A stretch of DNA of 37,556 nucleotides from UBA1672 sp046542355 (GTDB taxonomy: Bacteria > Pseudomonadota > Alphaproteobacteria > Micavibrionales > Micavibrionaceae). Shown here in pieces: positions 1-8,928 of the stretch. The notes beneath the pieces were generated by a model, which saw nothing but the letters and a program-made list of their open reading frames with translations, did no database searches and was not told the DNA's origin. Made by a program: the position numbers and the translations under genes. Location of the stretch: positions 1 through 37,556 of the forward strand of contig JBKHBN010000015.1 in the NCBI GenBank assembly GCA_046542355.1. The letters are read 5' to 3'. How positions within the stretch are numbered: the stretch's first letter is position 1; every line of letters begins with the position of its first letter.

Positions 1-83
1 CGACAGAATCGCAAATTTGCGCTCATATGTCAGGGGTTTTTAGAGGTGCCCTAAAATTAGTGCCACCACGCCCTGAGCCTGAA

Positions 84-944
84 TCAGCGCTTTTGCGAAA
101 CAAGTAAAATACCGCTAACGGCAATCATGCTGGCACCGATTAAAATCCATCTGCTGGGCGAGTCACCAAAAAGATAATAGCCAATGACAATGCCGTAAAT
201 CATTTCCGTATATTGCGCCGGAGCAACAGCGGCATGAGGGGCAATGCGGAAACACTGTGAAACGCCGGTTATGCCGATAAAACACAGAAAACCTGTCGCT
301 AGAAACAAGGGGATATCATTGGCTTGTGGAATGGGAATGTCACCAAAAGAATAACTGAAAATAAAGGGCAATACGATGATGGCTGGATAAAAAGCCAGCG
401 TCAAAATGCTTTCTTTTGGATTAATCTGCCGCGCAAGCAGGTTAAGGATAGTAGCAAAAACCAGAACACCAAAGGCATAGATAACATGATAGCTGGAAAA
501 GGAGACATCTTTGTGAAAGGCAACGACAACACCGGTAAATCCCAGCAGAATAATAATCCAGCGCCGCGCGGAAATAGGTTCCTTATATATCGGAATCGCT
601 GCAAGCGCAGTGACAATAGGACACATAAAAATAACTGTATAAAAGGTAGAAAGCGGCAAACCTTTTGAAAGAGCAGCCACAGCGCAGTAAGAAATTAGAA
701 ACATACAAATGCCGCGCGCAAGCTGAACAAGGGGCGTCTTTGTTTTAAAGGTGTGTCTCAGGCCCCGTGGGAACGCAAAAATAATGCACGAGATAAGAAC
801 AACTACGTAAACCCAAAACACGATGATGCCGGTTTCGTAAGTATCACCAAGCCATTTGACGCCTGCATCTGAGAAGGCAAAGGAACCATAACCGGCAAGG
901 GCATAAAAAACCCCCTTTTTTGTATTACTTAAACCGTCTAACAT
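84..944 (-). CDS. DMT-family (EamA) permease
   Basis: A 286-residue, highly hydrophobic protein with about ten predicted membrane segments in two similar halves, the layout of two EamA domains (roughly residues 10-140 and 150-284). Families of this kind export metabolites or amino acids across the inner membrane; the substrate cannot be read from the sequence. A Pro-rich IYKEP segment follows the end of the first half, as is common in DMT permeases. The gene is divergent from crcB, with 55 bp between the two starts, so the promoters probably overlap. The length is normal for the family and no defect is visible. Confidence 0.85.
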   Translation of the reverse strand: MLDGLSNTKKGVFYALAGYGSFAFSDAGVKWLGDTYETGIIVFWVYVVVLISCIIFAFPRGLRHTFKTKTPLVQLARGICMFLISYCAVAALSKGLPLSTFYTVIFMCPIVTALAAIPIYKEPISARRWIIILLGFTGVVVAFHKDVSFSSYHVIYAFGVLVFATILNLLARQINPKESILTLAFYPAIIVLPFIFSYSFGDIPIPQANDIPLFLATGFLCFIGITGVSQCFRIAPHAAVAPAQYTEMIYGIVIGYYLFGDSPSRWILIGASMIAVSGILLVSQKR

Positions 945-999
945 AGCGCTCTGGAAGTAGATATATTACAAAAGACCCGAGAATGTATAAGAGGTTTTC

Positions 1000-1383
1000 A
1001 TGATAGGCACAATAGGCGTTGTCGCTCTTGGAGGAGCAATGGGAGCCACAGCGCGCCACGGCGTTAATATCACCGCCGCGCATTGGCTTGGACAGGGATA
1101 CCCGTGGGGCACAATGATCGTGAATATTTTAGGATCTTTTTTAATGGGGATAATTTTAGGAAAGATCCTGCATATGGAACCTGTTTCTCCTGAAGTCAGG
1201 GCATTTCTAACAACCGGATTTCTCGGAGCCTTTACGACATTCTCCGCATTCTCCCAGGATATTGTCACCTTGTATGAACGCGGTGCAGTAATGCAGGCAA
1301 TGGCTTATTTGTTCACATCAGTGCTGCTAGGGATAGTGGCGCTGGCAATAGGAGTTTGGATCATGCGGAGTATGGCATCATGA
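1000..1383 (+). CDS. crcB: Fluoride exporter CrcB/Fluc
   Basis: A 127-residue protein with four predicted membrane segments, normal for the dual-topology fluoride channel CrcB (Fluc). The family signatures are present: GGAMGATARH near the N-terminus, the NILGSFLMG segment, and GFLGAFTTFSAFSQD around residues 72-87 with the conserved Phe and Thr residues that line the pore. It would protect the cytoplasm from fluoride. There is no room for a fluoride riboswitch in the 55-bp upstream gap and none of its conserved elements is seen. Its stop overlaps the next start (ATGA at 1380-1383), so it is translationally coupled to the pseudouridine synthase. Confidence 0.93.
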   Translation: MIGTIGVVALGGAMGATARHGVNITAAHWLGQGYPWGTMIVNILGSFLMGIILGKILHMEPVSPEVRAFLTTGFLGAFTTFSAFSQDIVTLYERGAVMQAMAYLFTSVLLGIVALAIGVWIMRSMAS

Positions 1384-2408
1384 AAGATATAAATGCCCCC
1401 CTTTTTATAGAGGTGAAACAAGATGATAACGGCCAGCGTCTGGATCGATGGCTCAGAAAAAACGTGCCGGGTCTGTCATACGTGCTTGTACAAAAACTTC
1501 TGCGCAAAGGCCAGATACGCATTGATGGAAAACGCGCAAAGCCAGAGACACGTATTCAGACAGGACAGGAGATTAAAATCCCGCCCGTAGCGCAACAGGA
1601 AGATCTCGCTTCTAAAAAAACTACAAAGCCATACAAAATCACCGACAAAGACCGTTCTTTTATGCGCTCTTTGGTGCTATATGAAGATGAATGGGTGATT
1701 GCTTTAAATAAACCCCACGATCTGGCGGTTCAGGGCGGAACCAAAACAAAACGTCATATTGACGGAATGCTGGAGGTCTTCAAAAATAAAGAGGGCGTTG
1801 TACCGCGCCTCGTACATCGCCTTGATAAGGAAACAAGCGGCGTGCTCTTGCTGGCACGCTCTGCCAAAGTTGCCAGAATCTTGGGAAAAACATTTAAGAA
1901 CCGCGATATTCGGAAGGTTTACTGGGCTATTGTTAGCCCTGTGCCGGAACTCTATGAGGGCATAATCAAGGCACCGATCCTGAAATCAGGGGGAGATTAT
2001 GAGAAAATGGAACTCGATGATGAAGATGGTAAGAGCGCGATAACCGAATATGCAGTCATTGAAAACGCTGCAAGCGAAGCGGCCTTTATTGCTTTTTGGC
2101 CGCACACAGGGCGAACACATCAAATTCGGGTGCATGCTTCAAAGGTTCTTGGCTGCCCGATTTTAGGGGATCGCAAGTACAAAGCAGAAAAAGACGAGGA
2201 AAGCAAGCGCATAGATGCAAATCTGTCTGGGCTGGATATTGCAAAACGCCTCCATCTGCATGCGCGTCGTTTGATATTGCCTCATCCCGCGCATCCCGCG
2301 CGCACCCTTGATATCACTGCACCGCTTTGTCCTGATCTGGTGCGCAGCTGGAAAGCTCTGGGTTTTAACCACAAATACAAACATGATCCTTTTGATACGC
2401 TTGATTGA
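1380..2408 (+). CDS. rluC: 23S rRNA pseudouridine synthase, RluC/RluD type
   Basis: A 342-residue RluA-family enzyme that converts uridine to pseudouridine in rRNA. An S4 RNA-binding domain covers about residues 19-75 (RLDRWLRKNVPG). The catalytic motif HRLDKETSG lies at 146-154, with D149 as nucleophile, and GRTHQIRVHA follows in the C-terminal half. I chose the ATG at 1380, which overlaps the crcB stop, over an in-frame ATG at 1356 that would lie inside crcB. The S4 domain makes RluC or RluD much likelier than RluA. In alphaproteobacteria this crcB-rluC order is common. The exact target uridines cannot be read from the sequence. Confidence 0.88.
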   Translation: MKDINAPLFIEVKQDDNGQRLDRWLRKNVPGLSYVLVQKLLRKGQIRIDGKRAKPETRIQTGQEIKIPPVAQQEDLASKKTTKPYKITDKDRSFMRSLVLYEDEWVIALNKPHDLAVQGGTKTKRHIDGMLEVFKNKEGVVPRLVHRLDKETSGVLLLARSAKVARILGKTFKNRDIRKVYWAIVSPVPELYEGIIKAPILKSGGDYEKMELDDEDGKSAITEYAVIENAASEAAFIAFWPHTGRTHQIRVHASKVLGCPILGDRKYKAEKDEESKRIDANLSGLDIAKRLHLHARRLILPHPAHPARTLDITAPLCPDLVRSWKALGFNHKYKHDPFDTLD

Positions 2409-2489
2409 ACGGCCACACGCTCTATAATGAGGCGCAGCGTTATGGGCTGTTTGCACCTCACGAGCCAACCAAAAGAAAAGAGTAAATAT

Positions 2490-4097
2490 ATGAGTGATGA
2501 ATCGTACCTTCTGGAACCGAAGGAAAAGGAAAAAAAATCATTATTTCAATGGATGATGCTTCTATTGAAAATAACATTTTTCCTGTGTGCGTTTGCTCTT
2601 GTGATCTTTACAGTGCTGGCCAACATGGGTGGGAACAGTGAAACATTGCATGAAAGTGTTCGCAGTTTTATTAGTGAGTTTACAGGAGGGCGGCCTGTTA
2701 AACTGGGTAAATTGAATTATATAGGGTTTTTTCCTACAGTACGCGTCGACATTGAAAATGTGGAAGTATACGCTCACCAGAGCGTGCAGCAAGACAACAG
2801 TGCGCCTGTTATATCGCTTTCAAGGCTGAAGCTGGCTATGCCGTTTTGGAACGTAGCCACAAGATTATCGCGCGTAACAGAATTTTATCTGGAAGATTTG
2901 CAGGCAATCAGGGGCGCCTTTATTCCTGAAGAATTCAGCATGGATAGAGTATACATTGATCATAATCAGACCAGTAAAGAAGCAACATTAAGAGCTGTTG
3001 GAAAAATAGGGTTTCATGAATGGAGTGCCGATATAGGCATGAAAGCTCGAAAAGGCATAAGCCGCTATTCTTATGCCGTTGCAAGTCAGGCCCCTTTTGT
3101 TTTTGAGCTGGCGGATATTCAAATAAAAGGGACGATGAACCGCACCTCTTCGAGGCATTTTATACTCAAGGATCTCCAGCTGCGCTCTCACGAAAAAACA
3201 GTGAACGGGGAAATCGAGGTCTCAAGACTGGATGACGATTTAATAAAAATAACGGGAACCCTTATAACACAGGGCGAGCGTTCTATCATAAAGCCGGATA
3301 TTGTACTGGACATTTCACGTAAGAACAATGGTACAGGGCAGATATCTGGCGACATAAAAGCCGACAAGCTCTACATTGAAGATATCCTTGGTAAGGAAAA
3401 TATATTTAACATCATCACGCGCCTGCGAGAATTGGCAGGACACGAACAACAAACGCAAGGTATAGGCGAGGTTGCTGCATTTATCGGCGACAAAGATCTG
3501 GATCTGGATATTTTCTTGAAAGATGTTGATGTGGGGCAAAGATCGTACGAAGCATTAAGCTTCGACCTTAGGCAGGAGGCTGGCCGGTTGCGCATCAGTG
3601 AGATTACCGGAAAAGACGATATGCGTCTTATGCCTGCCTCCATGGTGCTGGACATGCTAAATGACCAAACACTGATCACGATAATGCAAGAAGGAACGCT
3701 GGAGATGGATCTTTTACGTCTCTGGCTTAAAAATCTTCCGCCGGAAACATCAAACATGGAAAAACTTAACGTGCGCTGCGCCATTGGCCATTTCAGCATA
3801 GGCGACGACGGCAAAAGCCTGCAGGTTAAGAATTTTGCAGTGGATACCCGGGAAGGTATGTTTACAGTAAAAGAAAAAACTTTAAACAACGCACAAAGCA
3901 TTTTTGATGCTCATTTTCAAAAATCCGAAACATCGAAGCTGGAACAGGTCTTGTTACCAAAAGAGCACTATGATTTTGTACAAGCGAGCTTACATAAAAA
4001 AGGAGAGGGATCGCCTTGCGAGACATACATCACGCTTTTGGAAGAAAGGCCGCAGCCCAAAGAGCAGACCGGCGCTCAACAGGATTCCGGAGAATAA
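2490..4097 (+). CDS. AsmA-like protein with one N-terminal membrane anchor
   Basis: A 535-residue protein with a charged cytoplasmic N-terminus (1-18), one membrane segment at about 21-46, and a long, beta-rich remainder that would lie in the periplasm. Repeated blocks of the type 'V.IENVEV' followed by 'ISLSRLKLAMPFW' resemble the N-terminal region of AsmA-like proteins, which help transport lipids or assemble the outer membrane. I infer this relation from layout and motif style, not from a diagnostic signature. The ATG at 2490 gives the sensible topology; an in-frame ATG at 2427 adds 21 residues unlikely to be translated. The ATP12 gene starts 6 bp after the stop, which implies one transcript. 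Confidence 0.6.
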   Translation: MSDESYLLEPKEKEKKSLFQWMMLLLKITFFLCAFALVIFTVLANMGGNSETLHESVRSFISEFTGGRPVKLGKLNYIGFFPTVRVDIENVEVYAHQSVQQDNSAPVISLSRLKLAMPFWNVATRLSRVTEFYLEDLQAIRGAFIPEEFSMDRVYIDHNQTSKEATLRAVGKIGFHEWSADIGMKARKGISRYSYAVASQAPFVFELADIQIKGTMNRTSSRHFILKDLQLRSHEKTVNGEIEVSRLDDDLIKITGTLITQGERSIIKPDIVLDISRKNNGTGQISGDIKADKLYIEDILGKENIFNIITRLRELAGHEQQTQGIGEVAAFIGDKDLDLDIFLKDVDVGQRSYEALSFDLRQEAGRLRISEITGKDDMRLMPASMVLDMLNDQTLITIMQEGTLEMDLLRLWLKNLPPETSNMEKLNVRCAIGHFSIGDDGKSLQVKNFAVDTREGMFTVKEKTLNNAQSIFDAHFQKSETSKLEQVLLPKEHYDFVQASLHKKGEGSPCETYITLLEERPQPKEQTGAQQDSGE

Positions 4098-4103
4098 CGA
4101 ATC

Positions 4104-4820
4104 ATGAAACGTTTATACAAGCATGTCTCTCAGGATAAAAAGCCTGAAGGCTGGACAATATTGCTTGATGGCCGCGCCATTAAGACCAGAGCTGGCGGCT
4201 TTCTTTATGCGCAAAACGAGGATATAGCAAAGGAAATTGCAGAAGAATGGAACAGACAAAAAGATAAGATCGATCCTGACAGCATGCCTTTTACGCAAAT
4301 CCTGAATACCCGTATCGATCAGGTAACTAAAAATCGCAATGTGATAAGTGAGATGGTTTTAAGATATCTGGATACTGATTTGATCTGTTATCTGGCAGAG
4401 ACGCCAAAAGATTTAAATAACCTACAGGAACATCACTGGAAAAAATGGCGTGATTGGGCAAAAGAGTTTTTTGGCTATCCTGTACTCACGACGTCGGGTT
4501 TAGATGTTTTGGAACAAACGCAAGAACTTCATAATTCAATCGCCACGCATATTGATAAAATGAGTGATGATATGTTTACTCTTTTGCAGGTAAGCGTACC
4601 ATTATCCGGCTCATTGATTTTGGGATTGGCTTTGATAGAGGGTAAAGCTGATGCGCAGGACGTTTTTAAGGCCTGTTTTGTTGAGGAGCATTACAAAGAT
4701 GAATTTTATCGCATCGATGAGTATGGCCGTGATCCTTTTAGCGAGCATAAGCAAAAAGCATGCCTAAAGGATCTGCAGGCCTGTGAGAGATATAGGCGTT
4801 TGTTAATAAGGAAAAATTGA
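4104..4820 (+). CDS. ATP12-family F1-ATPase assembly chaperone
   Basis: A 238-residue protein matching the ATP12 family, the chaperone that binds the F1 alpha subunit during ATP synthase assembly; bacterial members are found in Alphaproteobacteria. Visible family features are the N-terminal GWTILLDGRAIKTRAG block, IAEEWNRQ, the PFTQILNTRID motif near residues 62-72, YLDTDLICYLAE, and the C-terminal VPLSGSLILGLALIEG with FVEEHYKDE. Length is typical. It follows the AsmA-like gene by 6 bp and converges on the membrane-protein gene at 4872; the gap holds a perfect 22-bp tandem duplication. Confidence 0.9.
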   Translation: MKRLYKHVSQDKKPEGWTILLDGRAIKTRAGGFLYAQNEDIAKEIAEEWNRQKDKIDPDSMPFTQILNTRIDQVTKNRNVISEMVLRYLDTDLICYLAETPKDLNNLQEHHWKKWRDWAKEFFGYPVLTTSGLDVLEQTQELHNSIATHIDKMSDDMFTLLQVSVPLSGSLILGLALIEGKADAQDVFKACFVEEHYKDEFYRIDEYGRDPFSEHKQKACLKDLQACERYRRLLIRKN

Positions 4821-4830
4821 AACAAAAAGA

Positions 4831-4874
4831 GAGATTATAAACTTTATTTCTAGAGATTATAAACTTTATTTCTA
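4831..4874. repeat. Perfect 22-bp tandem duplication at convergent gene ends
   Basis: Positions 4831-4852 and 4853-4874 are identical 22-bp units beginning GAGATTATAA. The second unit ends exactly on the stop codon of the minus-strand gene (4872-4874). The unit is AT-rich and not palindromic, so it is not an evident terminator. It looks like a recent slip-strand or microhomology duplication. Confidence 0.95.
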
Positions 4875-5516
4875 ATGAGTGGCTTTAAGTGTTTTGCTCA
4901 GTTTGTTATCGGTATAACCATGCCCAATAAGAACAAGGCGCATCCCCGATGAAATGCAGCGAAATAAAACGTACAGGAAGACAGGCACAAAAATTATTAA
5001 CCCGCTGATACGAAAATGTGATTTATTCTGCTCGACGATTAATTCACCGCAAAGTTCAAAAATCTTTGGTAACAGGCGTATCTGACCCTTCCCGATAGAG
5101 CTAAACAGTGATGATACGCAGACTTCAACAGGATGATAATCAACAACCACCAGCATATAGAGCAGACCTATAAAACCGGTGATAATCAAATACAAAGCAA
5201 CCCTCCAGAAGGTGCGTATCATATAATTTATATGTCTTACAGTGATCTTGTCTTTATTTTTTCTTCCTCTTACCCGACAGCTATATAAAACCCCTACACT
5301 ACAAATACAGATCATTAAGGAAAAAATGCTTTCAGCCCCGACAGGTACTAAGGCGCGTAATAAAGACGTATAAAACAAGATATAAAGAACAAGTAACACA
5401 AAGGAATGCGAGCGCCGTATCGGTCGTCGCCCGGAATCATGTCCCTTGGGCACGGCCTTGGCTGGTTCTGCAAGGTCTGATCTTACAAGGTCTGGTTCTA
5501 CAGGGTTTTCACTCAT
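4872..5516 (-). CDS. Unknown four-helix membrane protein
   Basis: I do not recognise this 214-residue protein. It has a soluble N-terminus (1-36) rich in Pro, Glu and Arg, which contains a small internal direct repeat (VEPDL then SDLAEP), followed by about four predicted membrane segments near 38-56, 60-78, 105-125 and 170-190. A weak ribosome-binding site (AGGTG) precedes the ATG at 5516. It lies 102 bp downstream of mutL on the same strand and may be read through from it. The stop codon sits inside the last copy of a 22-bp tandem duplication. The context does not suggest a function. Confidence 0.6.
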   Translation of the reverse strand: MSENPVEPDLVRSDLAEPAKAVPKGHDSGRRPIRRSHSFVLLVLYILFYTSLLRALVPVGAESIFSLMICICSVGVLYSCRVRGRKNKDKITVRHINYMIRTFWRVALYLIITGFIGLLYMLVVVDYHPVEVCVSSLFSSIGKGQIRLLPKIFELCGELIVEQNKSHFRISGLIIFVPVFLYVLFRCISSGMRLVLIGHGYTDNKLSKTLKATH

Positions 5517-5618
5517 TTACACCTGATCAAAAATGCTCCTACACTGACTCGAAAAATCACGAGCAAGTCATGATAACGCAATATGTGCGGGGCGCAAACA
5601 GACATTTTATTTCAAAAT

Positions 5619-7448
5619 TTAGCGTCGAGAGAATAACTTCTCAATATCGCTTAAAGAGAGCTTGATGTAAGTAGGGCGGCCATGGTTGCACTGACCGGAT
5701 AGGGGGGTATCTTCCATCTGGCGCAACAAGGCGTTCATTTCCTCGGCGTTAAGCCGCCGCCCCGAACGCACCGATCCATGACAAGCCATAGTGCTCAAGA
5801 GCTGATGAATGCGCTCTTCTAAAACAGTCGCCTTGTTGTATTCCTTCAAATCATCAAGCAGGTCATATAACAAGGCTTTGGTATCAATTTTGTTTGAAAG
5901 GATGCTCGGGATGCTCTGCACGGCAATAGCCCCCGCCCCGAAAGATTCTATCTCAAGACCCAGATCTGAAAAAGCCTGGGCGTGTTCAAGAAGATGCTGC
6001 GCATCGCTTTCCTCCATATCAACAATATCAGGCGTTAATAATCCCTGTTTTTCAACCCCTGTTTCTTTCATTTGCGATTTGAATCGTTCGTAAACCAGAC
6101 GCTCATGCGCAGCATGCTGATCAACGATCACAAGTCCCTCATGAGTTTGGGCAATAATATAATTCTCGTGAATTTGCGCCCGCGCGGCGCCCAGAGGGTA
6201 GTGCGTAGCAACAGAATCTTTAGAAGAAAAAGCGGCGCCGTGCATATCCTCAACCCTGGCATTAGGCGGCAAATCGTAAGCACTTTGCGCGCTCTCGCAT
6301 AGAGCATTATGAGAGGAATGCTGCTGGTGTGCTTTAAAGTCATAAGCATATGAATATATAGAGCTCGAAGAGCTATAAGGCAGGGCGGGTGCTGATGTTC
6401 TCTCGTAGCGCGGCGAATTAAAAGCACCCGGAGTCTGTATGTTTGTTGTATTGGCACTGTGATGACCGTCTTGCATAATGGCGTGTTTAAGAGCGCTGAT
6501 AATCAATCCCCTGACCATTTGCGAATTTTGAAAGCGCACTTCTGCCTTGGCCGGATGGACGTTCACATCAACCTCTTGCGCAGGAAGGTCAAGGAAAAGG
6601 GCAACAACAGGATGACGGTCACGGTGCAATACATCGGCATAAGCCGCGCGGACACATCCGTGAAGCAAGCGGTCTTTAACCGCGCGGCCATTAACAAAGA
6701 GATACTGGAATTTTGAGGTTCCCCGGTGATAAGTAGGAAGAGCGGCAAGCCCGCTGAGTTTTATGTTTTCACGCTGGGCATCTATAGTCATGGCATTTTG
6801 GGTAAAATCCCGCCCCAGTAAAGAGCTAAGGCGGCTTTGCAAATCCAGAACTGCACTCAGATTGAGCTTCTTTGAACCATTATGGATAAGGCAAAAGGAG
6901 ATATGAGGATAAGCCATCGACAAGCGGCTTAATACGTCCTTAATCGCACCAAATTCTACGCGCTCGCTTTTCTGAAATTTCAGCCGCGCAGGAGTAGCAT
7001 AAAATAAATCTGCAACCTCTATGCGCGTGCCCTTGGGATGAGCACAAGGGCGCACTTGCGATTTGTTTCCACCTTCACAGGCAATCTCCCAGCTCTCACC
7101 ACCCGCAGAGTCATGTGTCTTGATATGAACCCGCGCAACCGCAGCAATAGAGGCCAGCGCCTCACCGCGGAAACCCAGATGCGCAATATGCAACAAATCA
7201 TCATCCGGTAATTTGGATGTTGCATGACGGTCTAAGGCAGCGCACAACTCCTCGGCAGATAGCCCGCAGCCATTATCATTGATAATAATGCGTTCTTTCC
7301 CCCCGGCACTGATATCAACATCAATAGCGTTGGCACCCGCATCAATCGCATTTTCCACAAGTTCTTTCACCACAGCCGCAGGGCGTTCAACAACCTCGCC
7401 CGCTGCAATCTGGTTAATCAAAGTGTCTGGTAAATATCGAATGCGCAT
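5619..7448 (-). CDS. mutL: DNA mismatch repair protein MutL (endonuclease type)
   Basis: A 609-residue MutL that couples MutS mismatch recognition to strand removal. The N-terminal GHKL ATPase has ELVEN at 29-33, DNGCG at 58-62 and GFRGEALASI at 92-101. A variable linker of about residues 330-410 is followed by the C-terminal dimerisation domain with all the endonuclease metal-site motifs: DQHA..E....E at 443-454, ACHG at 555-558, CNHGRP at 587-592, and FSR at 606-608. It should therefore nick DNA itself, as expected in bacteria without MutH. It sits between the pentapeptide-repeat gene and the unknown membrane protein, all on the minus strand. Confidence 0.97.
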   Translation of the reverse strand: MRIRYLPDTLINQIAAGEVVERPAAVVKELVENAIDAGANAIDVDISAGGKERIIINDNGCGLSAEELCAALDRHATSKLPDDDLLHIAHLGFRGEALASIAAVARVHIKTHDSAGGESWEIACEGGNKSQVRPCAHPKGTRIEVADLFYATPARLKFQKSERVEFGAIKDVLSRLSMAYPHISFCLIHNGSKKLNLSAVLDLQSRLSSLLGRDFTQNAMTIDAQRENIKLSGLAALPTYHRGTSKFQYLFVNGRAVKDRLLHGCVRAAYADVLHRDRHPVVALFLDLPAQEVDVNVHPAKAEVRFQNSQMVRGLIISALKHAIMQDGHHSANTTNIQTPGAFNSPRYERTSAPALPYSSSSSIYSYAYDFKAHQQHSSHNALCESAQSAYDLPPNARVEDMHGAAFSSKDSVATHYPLGAARAQIHENYIIAQTHEGLVIVDQHAAHERLVYERFKSQMKETGVEKQGLLTPDIVDMEESDAQHLLEHAQAFSDLGLEIESFGAGAIAVQSIPSILSNKIDTKALLYDLLDDLKEYNKATVLEERIHQLLSTMACHGSVRSGRRLNAEEMNALLRQMEDTPLSGQCNHGRPTYIKLSLSDIEKLFSRR

Positions 7449-7501
7449 AGAAGAGACTATAGCGCCTTATCGTGTTTGGTAAAATAGACGATCTGGGAAT
7501 T

Positions 7502-8830
7502 TTAAGCGTTCTCGGTGTTGGCTTTTAAAATCGTACCGTCCATTCGGGCATCATCAAAAACAGCATCATCAATAATAGCATCGGTGAGATCGGCGCGGCG
7601 CAAATCAGCACCCGACAGATTTGTGCCTGTTAAATTCACACCCTTTAAAATACAATCACGAAAATCACTAAATTGAAGATCGGAATAACTAAGATCTGAG
7701 CCGCTTAAATTAACGCGCCGTCGCCTGTTATTCATATCCCCATCGAAATATAAAGGGCTGAGCCGCGCATGAAGCATATGCACACGGGTCATTTTGGTGT
7801 GCCTCAAAGATGTGCCGCGCAAGTCGGCATGATCCATATAACAGCCGCGAAAGTCAGAATGGTCAAGATAGGCGCTTTGCAGCGAGACATGATTGAGATC
7901 CATACCAACAAAAGAAGCATTTTGTGCATAAATGGCAGTTAGAGAATATAAACGAAGCCCCGTAATTTTGCGCAAATCATAGCCGGATAAATTCATCTGA
8001 TAACCGCCCTCACCGCGTGATTCAAGCCATATTTCATGAGATTCCAACTGCGAAATCAGCATTTGCTCTGGATCATCCAGATAAAGATCACCATTATCAT
8101 CACCAAAAGAATCCGTGCGATCTATGCCAAATTGTTCTGTATCGGCCATATTTATGCCTGAAGTAATAGCATCACGCATGCACGCCATTCTGAGATCAGA
8201 GCCTGTAAAGTCAACATTGCTAAGATTAGCGCCGGTAAAGGTAACTTTCACAAAACTCGAATCATGGGATATTGTGCCAGACAGATCAGACTTGGAAAAA
8301 TCAGCATTACGCGCACGCACCCCCGATAAATCAGCATTTGTAAGGCGGGTTCCTACTAAAAGTGTTTTAGAGCCTGTTCCATCTTCTCTGGTGCGCGTGA
8401 TTAAAGCGCCATTATCACCTCTTTGCATAATTCGTCCTTCGCGCATATCGGCTTGTTTTAGGGAGGCGCCGGAAAGGTTGGCACGCGAAAGGCTTACGCC
8501 TCGTAGATCTGCGCGTGTTAAGTCCGCATGTGATAGATTTGCATCGCGTAAATCACAAGCAAAAAAGCAGGCGTTGCGAAAATTACATAAGGAAAGATCA
8601 GACTTCATTAAGGATGAGCCTGTAAAGTCCGCTTGAGACAAATCAGATTTCTTAAAATCAAGACCGGAAAGATTCTTATATTTTAAGATAGCGCGCAAAC
8701 CGCCAATCTGCCCCCTTAGAAACATGGCGTGTTTTCTTATAACCTCCCCGAGTTCCTCTTGCGTTAAAGCGGGAAGAAAACCCGGTTGGGGTATATCAGC
8801 AATATGTATTCCCGGTGTATTATCCAGCAT
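7502..8830 (-). CDS. Pentapeptide-repeat protein
   Basis: A 442-residue protein with three blocks of A(D/N)LXX-type pentapeptides, at about residues 52-140, 165-235 and 310-435, which should fold as right-handed quadrilateral beta-helices. The blocks are separated by non-repeat inserts, including an acidic stretch (DDNGDLYLDDPEQ) followed by SHEIWLESRGEGGYQ, a linker type I associate with alphaproteobacterial members. The N-terminal 50 residues are not repetitive. Pentapeptide proteins can mimic DNA, as gyrase-protecting Qnr does, but most have no known role and nothing here shows gyrase binding. There is no signal peptide, so it is probably cytoplasmic. mutL follows 53 bp downstream on the same strand. 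Confidence 0.9.
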   Translation of the reverse strand: MLDNTPGIHIADIPQPGFLPALTQEELGEVIRKHAMFLRGQIGGLRAILKYKNLSGLDFKKSDLSQADFTGSSLMKSDLSLCNFRNACFFACDLRDANLSHADLTRADLRGVSLSRANLSGASLKQADMREGRIMQRGDNGALITRTREDGTGSKTLLVGTRLTNADLSGVRARNADFSKSDLSGTISHDSSFVKVTFTGANLSNVDFTGSDLRMACMRDAITSGINMADTEQFGIDRTDSFGDDNGDLYLDDPEQMLISQLESHEIWLESRGEGGYQMNLSGYDLRKITGLRLYSLTAIYAQNASFVGMDLNHVSLQSAYLDHSDFRGCYMDHADLRGTSLRHTKMTRVHMLHARLSPLYFDGDMNNRRRRVNLSGSDLSYSDLQFSDFRDCILKGVNLTGTNLSGADLRRADLTDAIIDDAVFDDARMDGTILKANTENA

Positions 8831-8889
8831 TGATAATCAAAGCAATCCTCTTGAGGTAAAAAAAGCAAGCAAGTAAGCAGAGAAAAGGG

Positions 8890-8901
8890 AAAGCGCGCTT
8901 T
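8890..8901. other. 12-bp perfect palindrome between pgi and the pentapeptide gene
   Basis: AAAGCGCGCTTT is a perfect 12-bp palindrome in the 98-bp gap between pgi and the pentapeptide-repeat gene, about 60 bp upstream of the latter's start. It could be part of an operator or a weak hairpin; it has no adjacent T-run in the direction needed for a terminator of pgi. Confidence 0.35.
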
Positions 8902-8928
8902 AAAAAACGCTCCACATGACACCTATAA

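Noticed and set aside
1..83. Possible 3' end of a plus-strand gene at the left edge
   Set aside because: All three forward frames are briefly open before a stop and none gives a recognisable protein end, so no frame can be preferred.
945..999. Fluoride riboswitch before crcB
   Set aside because: The gap is only 55 bp and none of the conserved elements of the crcB motif is present.
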